Source: Apodemus sylvaticus (Eukaryota > Chordata > Mammalia > Rodentia > Muridae). Taken from it: a stretch of 64,000 bases of DNA. The stretch's first letter is position 1. Every line of letters starts with the position of its first letter. This document shows positions 44,655 to 55,735 of the stretch, one piece after another. The stretch covers positions 204,060,068 through 204,124,067 of the forward strand of contig NC_067472.1 in the NCBI RefSeq assembly GCF_947179515.1, written 5' to 3'. Under the pieces are notes generated by a model that saw nothing but the letters and a program-made list of their open reading frames with translations, searched no databases and was not told the origin of the DNA. Both the position numbers and the translations under genes were made by a program.

Positions 44655-46905
44655 AAATTATCTTTAATCTTTTACTGTCCAGTCTTTATCACCTTTTGCT
44701 CCACCCTCCTACAGTTCCTCTTCCCATTCTTCCTCTGTCCACCACAGTCTCTAGGATGTTGTCCCTACCTCTACATCCCATCCAACTAAGTGTACTCACT
44801 CCCTGGGCCCTCATGTTTCTCAAGAGTCAGGTGTATTTTCATTCACCTAGGAAAGAGCAAGCAGTCCTCTGCTGTATATGTGTTAGGGTCTTCATATAAG
44901 CTAATATATACTACCAAGTTGGTGGCTAGGTGTCTGAGAGATCTCAGGGGTCCAGATCAGTTGAAACTGCTGGTTTTCCTCTGGTGTCATCTTCCTCCTC
45001 AGCTTCTTCCAGTCTTTCCCTAATTCAAACACAGGAGTCCCCAGCTTCTGTGCATTGGTTTGGTCTAAGTATCTGCATCTGACTCCTTAAGCTGCTTGTT
45101 GGTCCTTTCAGAGGCCAGCAATGTTAGGTTCCTGTCTGTAAGCACACCATGGCATCTGAAATAGTGTCTGGCTTTGGAGCATGCCCTTGAGCTAGACCCC
45201 ATTTTGGGCCAGTTACTGGACCTTCTTTCCCTCAGATTCTTCTCCATTTTTCCCCTCAGGAAAAATTTGGGTCATTATTTTTCAGACAGGAACAATTTTG
45301 GGTCAGAATTTTTTACTATGGGATGCCTACCCAGTCTCTTCACTGGATCCCCTGTCTTTCTCCTGGAAGCGAACTCTACAATTTCCCTCTCCCCTCTGTT
45401 ATATATTACATTTAAGATTCCTCCATATGAGTCCTGGGGTTTCTTAGCCCACAGGTCTCTGTTACATTCTAGAAGGTCCCCCCACCTCTTACCTTCCAAG
45501 GTTGATTGTTTGCATTCCTTCTTCTGGACCAAAGAGCCTCACTCCTGCTTCCCCATCTGCCCAACAAATAGTTAATCATGTTCCCTTTTCCCTCCCTGGA
45601 TTCTCTCCCTCCTAGAAGTCTCCCAAGTCTCACCTTCCCCATGATTGCTTTCAGCTCTCTTCCAAGTGTGACTGAGGCAATCTCACTTGAGCCCCTCATC
45701 TTGCTTATCTTCTTGAGTTCTGTGGATTGCAGAATCCTGGGTATTCTGTACATTTTGGCTAATATCAACTTATTAGTGAGTTCCTACCATGCATGTCCTT
45801 TTGGGTCTGAGTTCCTACTTCAGGACAATATTTTATAATTCCATACCTTTGCCTGAAAATCCATAATGTCCTCATTCTTAATAGCAGAATTGTATTCCAT
45901 TGTGGAAAAGAATCACATTTTCTGTATTCATTCTTCCAATATGGGACATCTGGGGAAATTACCACTTCTATGAAAATAGTGGAGCATGTACCCCTATCGC
46001 ATGGTGGGGCATCTTTTGGGTATATACCCAAGAGTGGTACAGCTGACTCTCCTTTTAGATCTATTTCCATTTTTTTGAGAAAGCTCCAGATTGATTTCCA
46101 GAGTGGTTGTACCATTTTCCAATCCTTCCAGCAATAGAGGAGTGTTCCTCTTTCTCTACCTCCTCCCCAACATGTGCTCTCACCTGAGTTTTTGATCCGG
46201 GCCTTTCTGATTGGTGTATGGTGGAATCTCAGGATCACTTTGATTCACTTTTCCCTGATCACTAAGGATTTTAAACATTTCTTCAAGTGCATCTCAACTA
46301 TTTGAGATTTCTCTGTTGTGAGATCTCTGTTTAGTTCTATACCCTGCTTTTGATTGAGTTGAATGGGAAATTAGCTTCTTGAGTTCTTATTTATTTTGGA
46401 TAGTTGAGTTAGTGAAGTTTTTTTTTCAATCTGCTGGTTGCTGGTATGTCTATTAACCATGTCCTTTGCATTCCAGAAACTTTTCAGTTTCATGAGGTCC
46501 CATTTATCAATTCTTGATCTTAGATCCTAAGCTACTGGAGTGCTATTTAGGAAATTTTATTACATACCAATGAGTTTGATGTTCTTTCCCACTTTCTCTT
46601 CTATTATATTCAGTGTATTGGGTTTTATGCTGAGATCCTTGATTCACTTGGATTTAAGTTTTTTGCAAGGTCACAAGGTTCTTTTATCTCTGTAATGATT
46701 GCCAGTTATTCTAGGACCATTTCTTGAAGATGCTTTCCTTTGTTCATTGTATAATTTTGGATTCTTTGTCAAAGAGCAAGCATCCATAACTGTATCATTA
46801 TATTTCTGAATTTTCAATACTATTACAATGATGGGCAAGTCTGTCCATGTGCAAATAGTGTACAGTTTTTATAAATATTGCTCCGTAGTATAGCTTGAGG
46901 TCAGG
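44655..46905 (-). mobile_element. L1 (Lx family), reverse, 3' UTR plus ORF2 3' part
   Basis: Reverse-oriented. The long 3' UTR (about 44655-45760) shows the Lx wording: GCAGTCCTCTGCTGTATATG, GGTGTCTGAGAGATCTCAGG, TCTGCATCTGACTCCTTAAG and CTGTCTGTAAGCACACCATG. The ORF2 C-terminal part follows (about 45765-46905) and is broken by stops; a 157-codon open piece reads RHHTP-like and MVQPLWKSIW segments. It is 5'-truncated inside ORF2, near the ITDLKQYY region. Confidence 0.92.
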
Positions 46906-46954
46906 GATGTTCTTTTATTTTTAATAATAACTTTCTCTTTCCTGGTATTTTTTT

Positions 46955-47228
46955 GGTCAGGTAAGACATCAATGAGAGGAGAGGCCCTTGGACCTGTGAA
47001 TGCTCATTGCCCCAGATTAGGGGAATGCCAGGACAGGGAAGCAGGAGTGTGTGCATTGGTGAGCAGCAGGAGGGGATGGGATAGGTGGTTTTTGAGGGGA
47101 AATGAGAAAGGGGAATATCATTTGTAATGTAAATAAAGAAATTATCTAATAAGAAAATGAAAAAAGAAATGATAAATAACACTAAAAATTTATTAAGAAT
47201 ATGTAATGCAATGCAAAACAAATTATAA
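46955..47228 (+). mobile_element. L1 3' UTR fragment followed by ORF2-like scrap
   Basis: GAGAGGAGAGGCCCTTGGAC, CTGTGAATGCTCATTGCCCC and the end GTAATGTAAATAAAGAAATT identify a murine L1 3' UTR. From about 47165 the text (AACACTAAAAATTTATTAAG, ATGCAATGCAAAACAAATT) looks like a diverged ORF2 piece. The last 169 bases (47060-47228) are duplicated at 47979-48147. Confidence 0.85.
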
Positions 47229-47474
47229 ATATATTAAAGGTGATAAATATATATACTGAAGCCTTCAAGCCAAATATGACTATTTCAAATGGCTATAGAA
47301 AGGAATTTCCCTAGTTGAAATTCCCTCCTTACTCGACATATTTAAGTTTAAATCATTTAGACAAACGAAACAGCCAAATCTATCCCCTGTCAAATTGACA
47401 CACGGATATCATTCCATAAATCCATGCTTATCCTCTTTTGTTCATTCCTTATTCCATAGTAATATCATTTGTTT
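47229..47474. other. Unannotated stretch between duplicates
   Basis: AT-rich; no gene or repeat recognised. Confidence 0.4.
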
Positions 47475-47548
47475 TGAAGATTATATGTAAGTACACTGTA
47501 TCTGTCTTCAGACACTCTAGAAGCAGGTGTCAGATCTCCTTATGATTC
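47475..47548 (-). mobile_element. B2 SINE 3' fragment
   Basis: GTACACTGTATCTGTCTTCA then GACACTCTAGAAGCAGGTGT and CAGATCTCCTTATGATTC is the reverse complement of the B2 3' half. Confidence 0.8.
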
Positions 47549-47978
47549 AAAGAAAAAAAAGTGATATTACCCATATTCATTTAAATAAGTTACCCAAATT
47601 CATTTAAAGAAGACTTTGAAGTCTGTTATATAAAACAAAAGTAATTAACATTTACATTTTTATTACTAAAACTATTGAAAGGTTAAACAAAGTGAACAAC
47701 ATCAAATGAAGAACTTCTCAGCGATAAGGTGCACTGGGGTCACCACCATGACATGGGGAGTTGGGGAGGGCCTTGAAGGGAGCAGCCACTCCCATGGCTC
47801 TGGAGCTCAGGTGACCTTTTAAGATAGGAGCTGTTTTCCATTTTGGCTTTTCATTAGAAAAGTGTTGCGACATTTTTCAGAAAAGGGGTTGATAAATCTA
47901 CAAACACTTTAGTCATTCAGAAAGAATACTGGTCAGAGAAAGTTCTGTGATGAGCAACCAAACATTTCAGGGCCTTCC
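47549..47978. other. Unannotated stretch between duplicates
   Basis: The block 47720-47960 is not AT-rich and not a repeat I know. It contains no convincing open frame. Confidence 0.35.
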
Positions 47979-48147
47979 TGAGCAGCAGGGGGGGATGGGA
48001 TAGGTGGTTTTTGAGGGGAAATGAGAAAGGGGAATATCATTTGTAATGTAAATAAAGAAATTATCTAATAAGAAAATGAAAAAAGAAATGATAAATAACA
48101 CTAAAAATTTATTAAGAATATGTAATGCAATGCAAAACAAATTATAA
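47979..48147 (+). repeat. Direct duplicate of 47060-47228
   Basis: By position-by-position reading the two 169-base segments differ only at 47071 (A) versus 47990 (G). The unit covers the end of an L1 3' UTR and about 65 bases beyond it. Flanking sequence on both sides differs between copies. Confidence 0.93.
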
Positions 48148-48562
48148 CATCCTGGAGAAATGCCAGGACATGAAACATTCCTCTACATGTGACAATGACA
48201 AAAACATTAAATTAGATGTCATTGTAACTTACACAGTCATGGATCCTAACTTAAGACAGGTGGACAGGCTCAGGGTGCTGCGACACACATGAGCTATAGA
48301 TACAGTTAGTTCTCCTCCATTCCACTATGTTGAAAGACAACACCAACACTGCCTGGAGAGTTGTCTGGACAGTTCCTAAACTCATGTACATACAGAACTC
48401 ATCTACCAAAAGCAAAGGCACCTTACATGGATCAAGTAGCATACAAAGTATGACCATGTAATAGTTAGGTTATATAAGACTCAAAGATCTGACCACAAAA
48501 ACCTTATTTTATCTAACTGTTTAATATTTCAACCTTGTCAACATTTAGTAAAGTTAAACGCC
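48148..48562. other. Unannotated stretch
   Basis: No gene or repeat recognised. Confidence 0.4.
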
Positions 48563-49250
48563 AAGAGGACCGAAAGAGGCACACTGCTCCACTGCTGGTG
48601 GGAGTGTAAGATGGTACAACCACTCTGGAAATCGGTCTGGCGATTCCTCAGAAAACTGGGCATGACACTTCCAGAGGACCCTGCTATACCACTCCTGGGC
48701 ATCTACCCAGAGGATTCCCCTGCATTCAATAAGGGCACAGGCTCCACTATGTTCACTGTAGCCTTATTTATAATAGCCAGCTGGAAAGAACCTGGATGTC
48801 CTTCAACAGAGGAATGGATACAAAAAACGTGGTATATTTACACAATGGAATACTACTCAGCAATTAAAAACAATGAATTCACGAAATTTGTAGGCAAATG
48901 GTTAGATCTGGAAAATATCATCCTAAGTGAGGTAAACAAATCACAAAAGAATACACATGGAATGCAATCTCTGAAAAGTGGATATTAATTAGCCCAGAAG
49001 CTCTGAATACCCAAGGCACAATTAGCATAACAAATGATTCCCATGAAGAAGTAAGGAGAGGGTCCTGATCCTGGAAAGGATTGAGCTAACATTGGAGGGG
49101 AGTATCAAGACAGAGAAAAAGGAGAGAGGTGATTGGAGAATGAGTGGATAGAAGAAGGTTTATGGGACATATGGGGAGGGGGGAACTGGGAAAGGGGAAA
49201 TCATTTGTAATGTAAACAAAGAATATAGAAAATAAAAGTATATAATTAAA
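48563..49250 (+). mobile_element. L1, 5'-truncated (ORF2 end plus 3' UTR)
   Basis: Starts inside the C-terminal part of ORF2. An open piece of 125 codons (48611-48988) carries MVQPLWKSVWRFLRKL, LPEDPAIPLLGIYPED and MEYYSAIKNNEF, close to the L1 consensus. The 3' UTR ends with CATTTGTAATGTAAACAAAG and AAAATAAAAG. Lacks RT and endonuclease domains. Confidence 0.95.
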
Positions 49251-50228
49251 TAAAAACGCCAATTATTAAAAGGCAAATACAACACCTAATTCATAACTCA
49301 CAACAATATTCTCAGGCTGCCAAAACAATGCCATTTACCTGTTCTCACACTTACTGTATTGCCTGAGCTTCCAAAATTTTAACTAAAACTACCTTTTTTT
49401 TGCGATCACCTGTGTATAGGACACCTGCTCCTGAGGCATAAAAGCAGTTCCTAAGATCTGTTTTCAGGCAAGCTACAAAATCGCAATTCCAAGTCTTCTT
49501 GTTTGAGCAAAATAATTTCCTTCACACACAATGACTGGAAAAGAAGTTAGGTGACAGTTACTGCCATTTAGTGACACATTTCTCAGTATTTTGTACGTGG
49601 GAAATGCATCTGAACTGCAGAGCCAACTCTGCACAAAGGCCTTGCTTTGTGGAATTTGCACTTTGGTGGAAAGTTTAACCAACCAATAAAACATTTCCTT
49701 TTCTCTGTGTGGTCATCAATCCAGCATGCAGTGTAAAACCACAACAAAAGCCAAAGTGCAATCTCAAACTTTCTGTGTCTACATTCTTGGTTTCGTTGCT
49801 TAAGTACAGACAGGACATGGGATCATTTGCTCTGGGCTGCCATTCCACATTTGATCTTGCTAAACTGCCCAACAAGCAGCCCAGGCAGACCTGGGCACAC
49901 CCTCCATGGATGGTCAGACTCACATGATTAGTTCTACCCAGCCACAATTATAGTTCTCTGGGAAACAAGGTTGATTGCTAGAATTCCCCCTGAAACTGAT
50001 ACAAAGAAACTAACCACCAAGTTTATTTTCCATTTTAAGGCTTCTCTATTCAACCAGTTCTGATCTAAAACAATCACTATATAAGGCTGGTATCATACTT
50101 GTTATTTTGTTTCTTTCTGCCTACATACCAGGCTTACTCTCAAGCAGGATAAGTACAAAACTTTGTTACAAAACATGGAAAAGAAGGCTGCAAAATTGTC
50201 TCTCCACAAATGGGTAGTTTGAGTACAG
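49251..50228. other. Unannotated stretch
   Basis: No gene or repeat recognised. Two 70-90 codon frames on opposite strands near 49.7-49.9 kb overlap each other and have no context. Confidence 0.4.
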
Positions 50229-50240
50229 TATAAATATAAG

Positions 50241-50381
50241 GACAGAGAAAAAGGAGTGAGGTGATTGGAGAAGGGATGGAAAGAAGAAGGTTTATGGGAC
50301 ATATGGGGAAGGAGGATCCCGGAAAGGGGAAATCATTTGGAATGTAAACAAAGAATGTAGAAAATAAAAATATTAAAAAAC
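50241..50381 (+). mobile_element. Very short L1 insertion with intact target duplication
   Basis: About 140 bases of L1 3' UTR of the same type as the copy ending at 49250 (TTTATGGGACATATGGGGA, AATGTAAACAAAGAATGTAG). The 12-mer TATAAATATAAG occurs at 50229-50240 and again at 50382-50393, directly flanking the insert. Confidence 0.93.
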
Positions 50382-50525
50382 TATAAATATAAGAACACTG
50401 TCTCATTTCTATAAAACATGAGCAGAAAAGTACAAAAAAATCCAGATTTTGTAAATTGTATTGCAGAAATATTTGTTTGAATGCTGATGATTTAGAGCAA
50501 ATTTTCTTCCTTTTCCTTACAAGAG

Positions 50526-50620
50526 TAAGAGACTGAGAGAGAGAGAGACAGAGACAGAAACAGAGATAGAGAGACAGAGACAGAGAGACAGAGATACACA
50601 TACAGAGAGAAAGAGAAAAA
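50526..50620 (+). repeat. (GA)n/(GACA)n microsatellite
   Basis: Mixed GAGA and GACAGA units. It is the cause of a Ser/Leu-rich minus-strand frame. Confidence 0.93.
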
Positions 50621-51420
50621 GTTCTAAACTAGAAAAGATACCAAACAGATTTCCAATCAGAAAAGTAAATTAATATACTTTCATCAGAAACAGCCCCCGA
50701 TTCACTCCATGAAGATTTGCTAATTTTTACTGTTCAGGAAAAAGAGAAATAATAACACATTTAGATGTATTTCAAAGATATTTACTACAAATTGGAAAAT
50801 GGTTTCAGAATGCCATTATAATCAAGTTATGCTTGGCTCCAAAATGATGAATGTAGATATTTCCTTCCCTTGATTTCACAGTTTATGGTTTTCTAATGTA
50901 ACAAAGATAACTATTTTAACTAAGTGTAGGATCCAGAATATCAGCTGCCAATCACGAAGCAACCACTTCAGAAGCACTTTTCCCCGGTTATAATTGAGAG
51001 TGATTGTTTGCAGGGCTGAGACTGCTTGGTGAACAATTAAATAGGATGCATTCCATTGTCATGGTGCTAAATGAATGACATAATCCATTTCCATAAAGAG
51101 GGAAACATTTTGTTCAAAGACTCTCAATAACAATTATAATACAGGCTTCTTCAGAAACAACGTCCAGGATATAAAACAGCAAGGGAGGGGACAGAGAGGA
51201 AGAAGACAATGGAATTCTACCCTCTGGAACAGGCAGTAGGCAGGGAAAGATATTTTATTAATATACAAGAATAGTTATATGGAATCCATTGATCTTAGGT
51301 GGATTAATGTCAACTCTCTGAAGTTTTCAATAAGTTTTAATAACATAATGTTTAAGCCTATATTTAGAAGACATCCTAAAAAATTTAAAAGTCACAACTT
51401 GATGATGCTAATAATAATAA

Positions 51421-51422
<2 letters not shown>
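50621..51422. other. Unannotated AT-rich stretch
   Basis: No gene or repeat recognised. Confidence 0.4.

Positions 51423-51460
<38 letters not shown>
51423..51460 (+). repeat. (TG)n microsatellite
   Basis: Nineteen TG units directly upstream of a reverse B1. Confidence 0.97.
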
Positions 51461-51464
<4 letters not shown>

Positions 51465-51573
51465 TCACATTGTAGCCCTATATAGTAACTCACATGTAGA
51501 TCAGGCTGGACTCCATCTAAGTGATTTGCCTGCCTCTGCCTTCACTTCCAGGATTAAAAGTATCTACCAGTAC
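51461..51573 (-). mobile_element. B1 SINE
   Basis: TGTCACATTGTAGCCCTATA, GATCAGGCTGGACTCCATCT, TGCCTGCCTCTGCCTTCACT and CAGGATTAAAAGTATCTACC form the reverse complement of B1. Confidence 0.9.
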
Positions 51574-52997
51574 TCCAGGACAAGAGCATCAATATTTTAA
51601 AAGCCTGAAGAATTCTTTACCAGGGCTTCATTAATAGTTTATTAGAACTCCATTCATTGAAAATAAAATTGTTAATTTTAGAGGTTTTCATCTGAAAATT
51701 GCATGGATAGGAGAGGAAATCTGAAACAATATTACCTTCAGTCACTTTCCTATACTTTTATACCTTTCATGTATACATCTTTAGAAAACGTTTTAGATCA
51801 TCACTAATCATTTAAACTTTTATTTCCTTAGAAATGTACAATTTGTATTTACACATCTTAAGCTACTTTTTAGACCCTCACAACTTACTTGAGCTTGAAC
51901 CCTTTTCATCCAATCATTTACCAGGAAGCAACAACTTTAAATAAAGAAATAGTAAAATAATTACTTTGAAACTTATTTTGTGAGTTTGTTTATTTAAGAG
52001 GGAACTAATTCTGCAAGGTAGACTGTGTTTGCCTTTCTCAGCAAGAGGCCTGCAAGTTCTAGAAAACTGTAACTGTAGGTAGAAGCCACAGTTATATGAC
52101 TTAACAAGGCAGCTAGTGTCTTGGTAAATAAGCTTATGTGTTTGCCCTGTTAAAGCTACAGTTCATAAGTCCGTATGCTCAAAATTCTGAAAAGAATAGC
52201 AAGAAGTATTATCCAAATGGTCTCTGTTTCCACTAAAATTACAAAGACTTGCAGGCTACCTAGATATTTGTCCTGGTTTCCATGGTCAACAAGATGGCTT
52301 CCTTGGCCAGCCTTTGGCTGTCCTACAGGAAAGCATTAAGTCTTCTGTTCCTGCTCAAGGCAGCATGGACTTTCAGCTCCCAGAACCAGAAGGTCTAAGA
52401 GAGTTTCCTGTAGAGAGAACACACTAGGGAAAACTGAACTTATTTGAAAAGGCAGTGTCAACAGGTGTCCACAGTCTTGACAAACCCTGCTGGAGAGAGA
52501 AGCTTGTGCACACTTCAGTCTAGTGGTTACCACAGTCCAGGTGCACTGTTATCATGCCCATTGGTCAATTAAATCTCTGAAGAGATGGAGGATCATGTAT
52601 TAAGTAACCCCCATTTTAAGTAAACTTTACTTGTTTTAATTACCAGTTTTAGGATTAACCTTGAAGACACATACAGGAAGCTAAATAAAGTTTGTCATTC
52701 ATAGGAATGACATAACAGTTTACAAATTAGTGGCATTCATAAGAGTAAGAGTTGATAATTTTATCCCTGTTCAACTTGAGCTTTATAATTTTGAGTTGAA
52801 GATTTAAACTGGAGATCTTTTGCCATTAAAATATAATGTTTAACTATAGATATGCTACATAGAGGGCCTGGAAATTTTTCTTGATCCTTTTTACAGTGCA
52901 ACATTATAGAACATCATAATTTCTTGTATAACTCAGTTTACCCAAACAGCTAAAGCTCAGTAAAGTTAGCAAACAAATCATACAGACATCTATTTTT
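51574..52997. other. Unannotated AT-rich stretch
   Basis: No gene or repeat recognised over about 1.4 kb. Confidence 0.4.
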
Positions 52998-53012
52998 AAG
53001 TCAAATACTTCT

Positions 53013-53394
53013 TTTTTTTATTTTTTATTTTATTCGATATATTTTTTCTTTACATTTCAAATGATTTTCCATTTTTTGGTCCCCCACTCCCCGAAAGTCA
53101 CATAAGCCCCCTTCCCTCCTCCTGTTCTCCCACCTACCTCTTCCCACTTCCCTGTTCTGGTTTTGCTTTATACTGCTACACTGAGTCTTTCCAGAACTAG
53201 GGGCCACTCCTCCGTTATTCTTGTACCTCATTTGATGTGTGGATTATGTTTTGTGTATTCCAGTTTTCCAAGCTAACATCCACTTATTAGTGAGTGCATA
53301 CCATGATTGATCTTTTGAGACTGGGATTCCTCACTTAGTATGATGTCCCTCAACAGAAAAATGGATGCAAAAAATGTGGTATATATACACAATG
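53013..53394 (-). mobile_element. L1 insertion with 5' inversion (twin priming)
   Basis: From 53013 to about 53344 the text is the reverse complement of an L1 3' end: poly-T, CTTTACATTTCAAATGATT, the 3' UTR, then the last part of ORF2. From about 53345 to 53394 it switches to plus orientation (CCCTCAACAGAAAAATGGAT, AAAAATGTGGTATATATACA), an ORF2 segment lying slightly upstream in the element. The 15-mer AAGTCAAATACTTCT flanks the whole at 52998-53012 and 53395-53409. Confidence 0.95.
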
Positions 53395-53409
53395 AAGTCA
53401 AATACTTCT

Positions 53410-53889
53410 AACCAAGTAGATCTTAGGTATTTATCAACCTTACATATCAAATACATATTGTTCCTCACATTACTTTAGAAGTCTGATATTTAATATCATT
53501 AGCAAAGATATAAGCATTTTGAAAAAATATCCCTAAGTCTGTTTGTGTTATCCTGAGTATATCTTTATACCTTTAGGAACTTATCATAATACAAAAATAC
53601 CCTCCATTATAATTCCAATACTTGGTTTTTCCTATATTCAAAATCGAATTGCCTTAGTTGGCTTACAGTATAGGGTCATCTTAAAATGGTGATGAAATCA
53701 AATGGATTGAACCATTAAACTTAGTAAAGATTGCTGCCAGCTATTTGCTTGCTATTTAATACATCTATTTTTTTTTTTAGTAAATCTGATTTTTGAACAA
53801 GAGTTGAATCCAAGTTTCATATATAGTATATATATTTTACTGGAAATCAATGTGTCAGTTTATCATAGGACTGGGAATAGTCTCACCTC
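53410..53889. other. Unannotated AT-rich stretch
   Basis: No gene or repeat recognised. Confidence 0.4.
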
Positions 53890-54006
53890 GAAACACAGCT
53901 GTATCATTCCTTGGCATATACTTAAAAGATGCTCCACCATCCCACAAGGACACATGCACAACCACGTTCATAGCACCTTTGTTAATAATAGCCATAACAG
54001 TGAGCA
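53890..54006 (+). mobile_element. Old L1 ORF2 fragment
   Basis: TTGGCATATACTTAAAAGAT, CACAAGGACACATGCACAAC and TTCATAGCACCTTTGTTAAT match the ORF2 C-terminal region with heavy divergence. Confidence 0.8.
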
Positions 54007-54145
54007 TAATAATATAATATAACATATATATTATATTATATTATATTATATTATATTATATTATATTATATTATTATATTATATTATATTATATTATATT
54101 ATATTATATTATATTATATTATATTATATTATATTATATTATATT
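54007..54145 (+). repeat. (ATATT)n pentanucleotide array
   Basis: About 125 bases of TTATA/ATATT units with few interruptions (one TTATTATATT near 54070). Pure A/T sequence. Confidence 0.97.
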
Positions 54146-54375
54146 GTGTCCTGCCAACAAATTGCGCAGAGACAATGATAGAGACCGAGGGAATGGTAAA
54201 CCAATGATTGGCCCAAATTGATACCCATCCCATTGGCAATAACCAGTCCTGAAACTATCAATGATACTCCTTTATGCTTACAGACAGGAAGTTACTCTAA
54301 CTGTCCTCTGAGGGACTATCACCCAATGGAAATAGAGGCAGACTTGCTCCCAAAATTTAGATAGATTTTATGGAG
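54146..54375 (+). mobile_element. L1 (Lx) 3' UTR fragment
   Basis: GTGTCCTGCCAACAAATTGC, then GACAATGATAGAGACCGAGG, CTATCAATGATACTCCTTTA, TGCTTACAGACAGGAAG and ACTGTCCTCTGAGGGACTAT follow the order of an Lx-type 3' UTR. It is probably the continuation of the ORF2 fragment before the AT array. Confidence 0.65.
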
Positions 54376-55599
54376 TCTTATTGCAAATTTATCCAACTAT
54401 GAAGATGATGAATTTAATATTGTACTTTCATCCACAGAGATGATTCAAAGTTGCATGAACATAGAAAAAGAGGAACATGCAGAATGCCCACATTATCATA
54501 CAGTTTAGGATTAGTGGGGACAACATGTACGTTGTACTTTTCAGATAGTTATTGCATTTAATATAAGAATTTGAGTGTTATTCCTGCTACCTGTTGGACA
54601 CTATTACAGTTGTTACTATTGGTAACAACTAAAAAGAAATGTATTAAAGGCTATTTAGTTCTCTTACATAGCAACAAAATATGGCCAAACTTATTCTCAG
54701 AATCCATCTACCTCCAGGATGTCTTCTCTATTAAAAACTCAAAAACAAACAAATGAAGAACAATAACAACAACAAAAAATCAGAAGAACAAAGCAACGAA
54801 AAAAATGAAATAATCAATGATATTTTCTCTCATACCCTTATTTATTTCCCTATATCATCTATGGTACTCTACAGAACATATTCAGAACCTACCATCTCTT
54901 TGTATAAGGGTACATGATTCACCTAAGAAGGAAACGCTGCACACTATTCTGTATAAGTTATTCTGTATAAAATGTATACTTATTCTGTATAAGTTCACCA
55001 TGCTGGGGTCTCGCCATTACCAAGGTAGATGACCAAGTGAGCTTGCAGGCACATGAGTGTATTCCAGGATAGGAGACCTCTATCTTACTCCATCTTTAAA
55101 GGCATTCAATACCAGGCTTGGGAGCTGGAACTTGTTACTGGGGAGGTCTGGAAACTTGCCTAACCAATGTTCTTGCTTCAGACTAAGTAACTGGGCACTT
55201 TCTAGTTTTTGGCAAACTGCCTGAAGCCTGAGATTTTTTGTACCTGACTTGCCTGGACTTGCCCAGTTGTTTAGTCTTAGCCTCATAAACTGCCAGTTTG
55301 AAACCTGTCATGGAGTCAGCCTAGCCTTCTCACATGAAGCCAAACACTATTCAAATGATTACAGTCTCTCAGTCTGCCATAGCTACTTTTTTTTCTTTAT
55401 CTCTTTACATTTTTCTTTTCTCAGGAGTTTTTTTATGCACAACTTCTAAAGTTTCCCATTCTCTCACAACAACAGCACTTTTGCCATACTCTCCTAGTAC
55501 CTGTGCCTGGGGCAATGTCACCTGAAATTTGCATTTGTTTAGCTCTATGCACATTTTGTTACCCTTTCTTCTCTGCAGACTCTCAGATTCCACCTTTTC
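54376..55599. other. Unannotated AT-rich stretch
   Basis: No gene recognised. A small triplication of ATTCTGTATAA lies at 54948-54988. Confidence 0.4.
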
Positions 55600-55735
55600 A
55601 ATTGTTAAACATCTCATTGAAGGCTTTGGGACAACTCTGTGTAAACTTGAAACCAGAAAACCAAGACTCTGATTTAAAATCACATCTCTTAATGATAGAG
55701 AACTTTAAGAAGGACACAAATAACTCCCTTAAAGA
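55600..55735 (+). mobile_element. L1 ORF1 fragment (N-terminal part)
   Basis: The frame reads PENQDSDLKSHLLMIENF and then KKDTNNSLKEIQ, which resembles the N-terminal, coiled-coil-preceding part of murine L1 ORF1p (as remembered: DLKxxLMMMxEDxKKDxxxSLxEIQ). It ends abruptly at an ORF2 junction near 55735. Confidence 0.6.

Noticed and set aside
45765..46238. 157-codon minus-strand frame
   Set aside because: Decayed L1 ORF2 C-terminal region in a reverse Lx element.
47720..47960. Possible processed pseudogene between the duplicates
   Set aside because: Composition differs from neighbours, but no frame or known protein was recognised.
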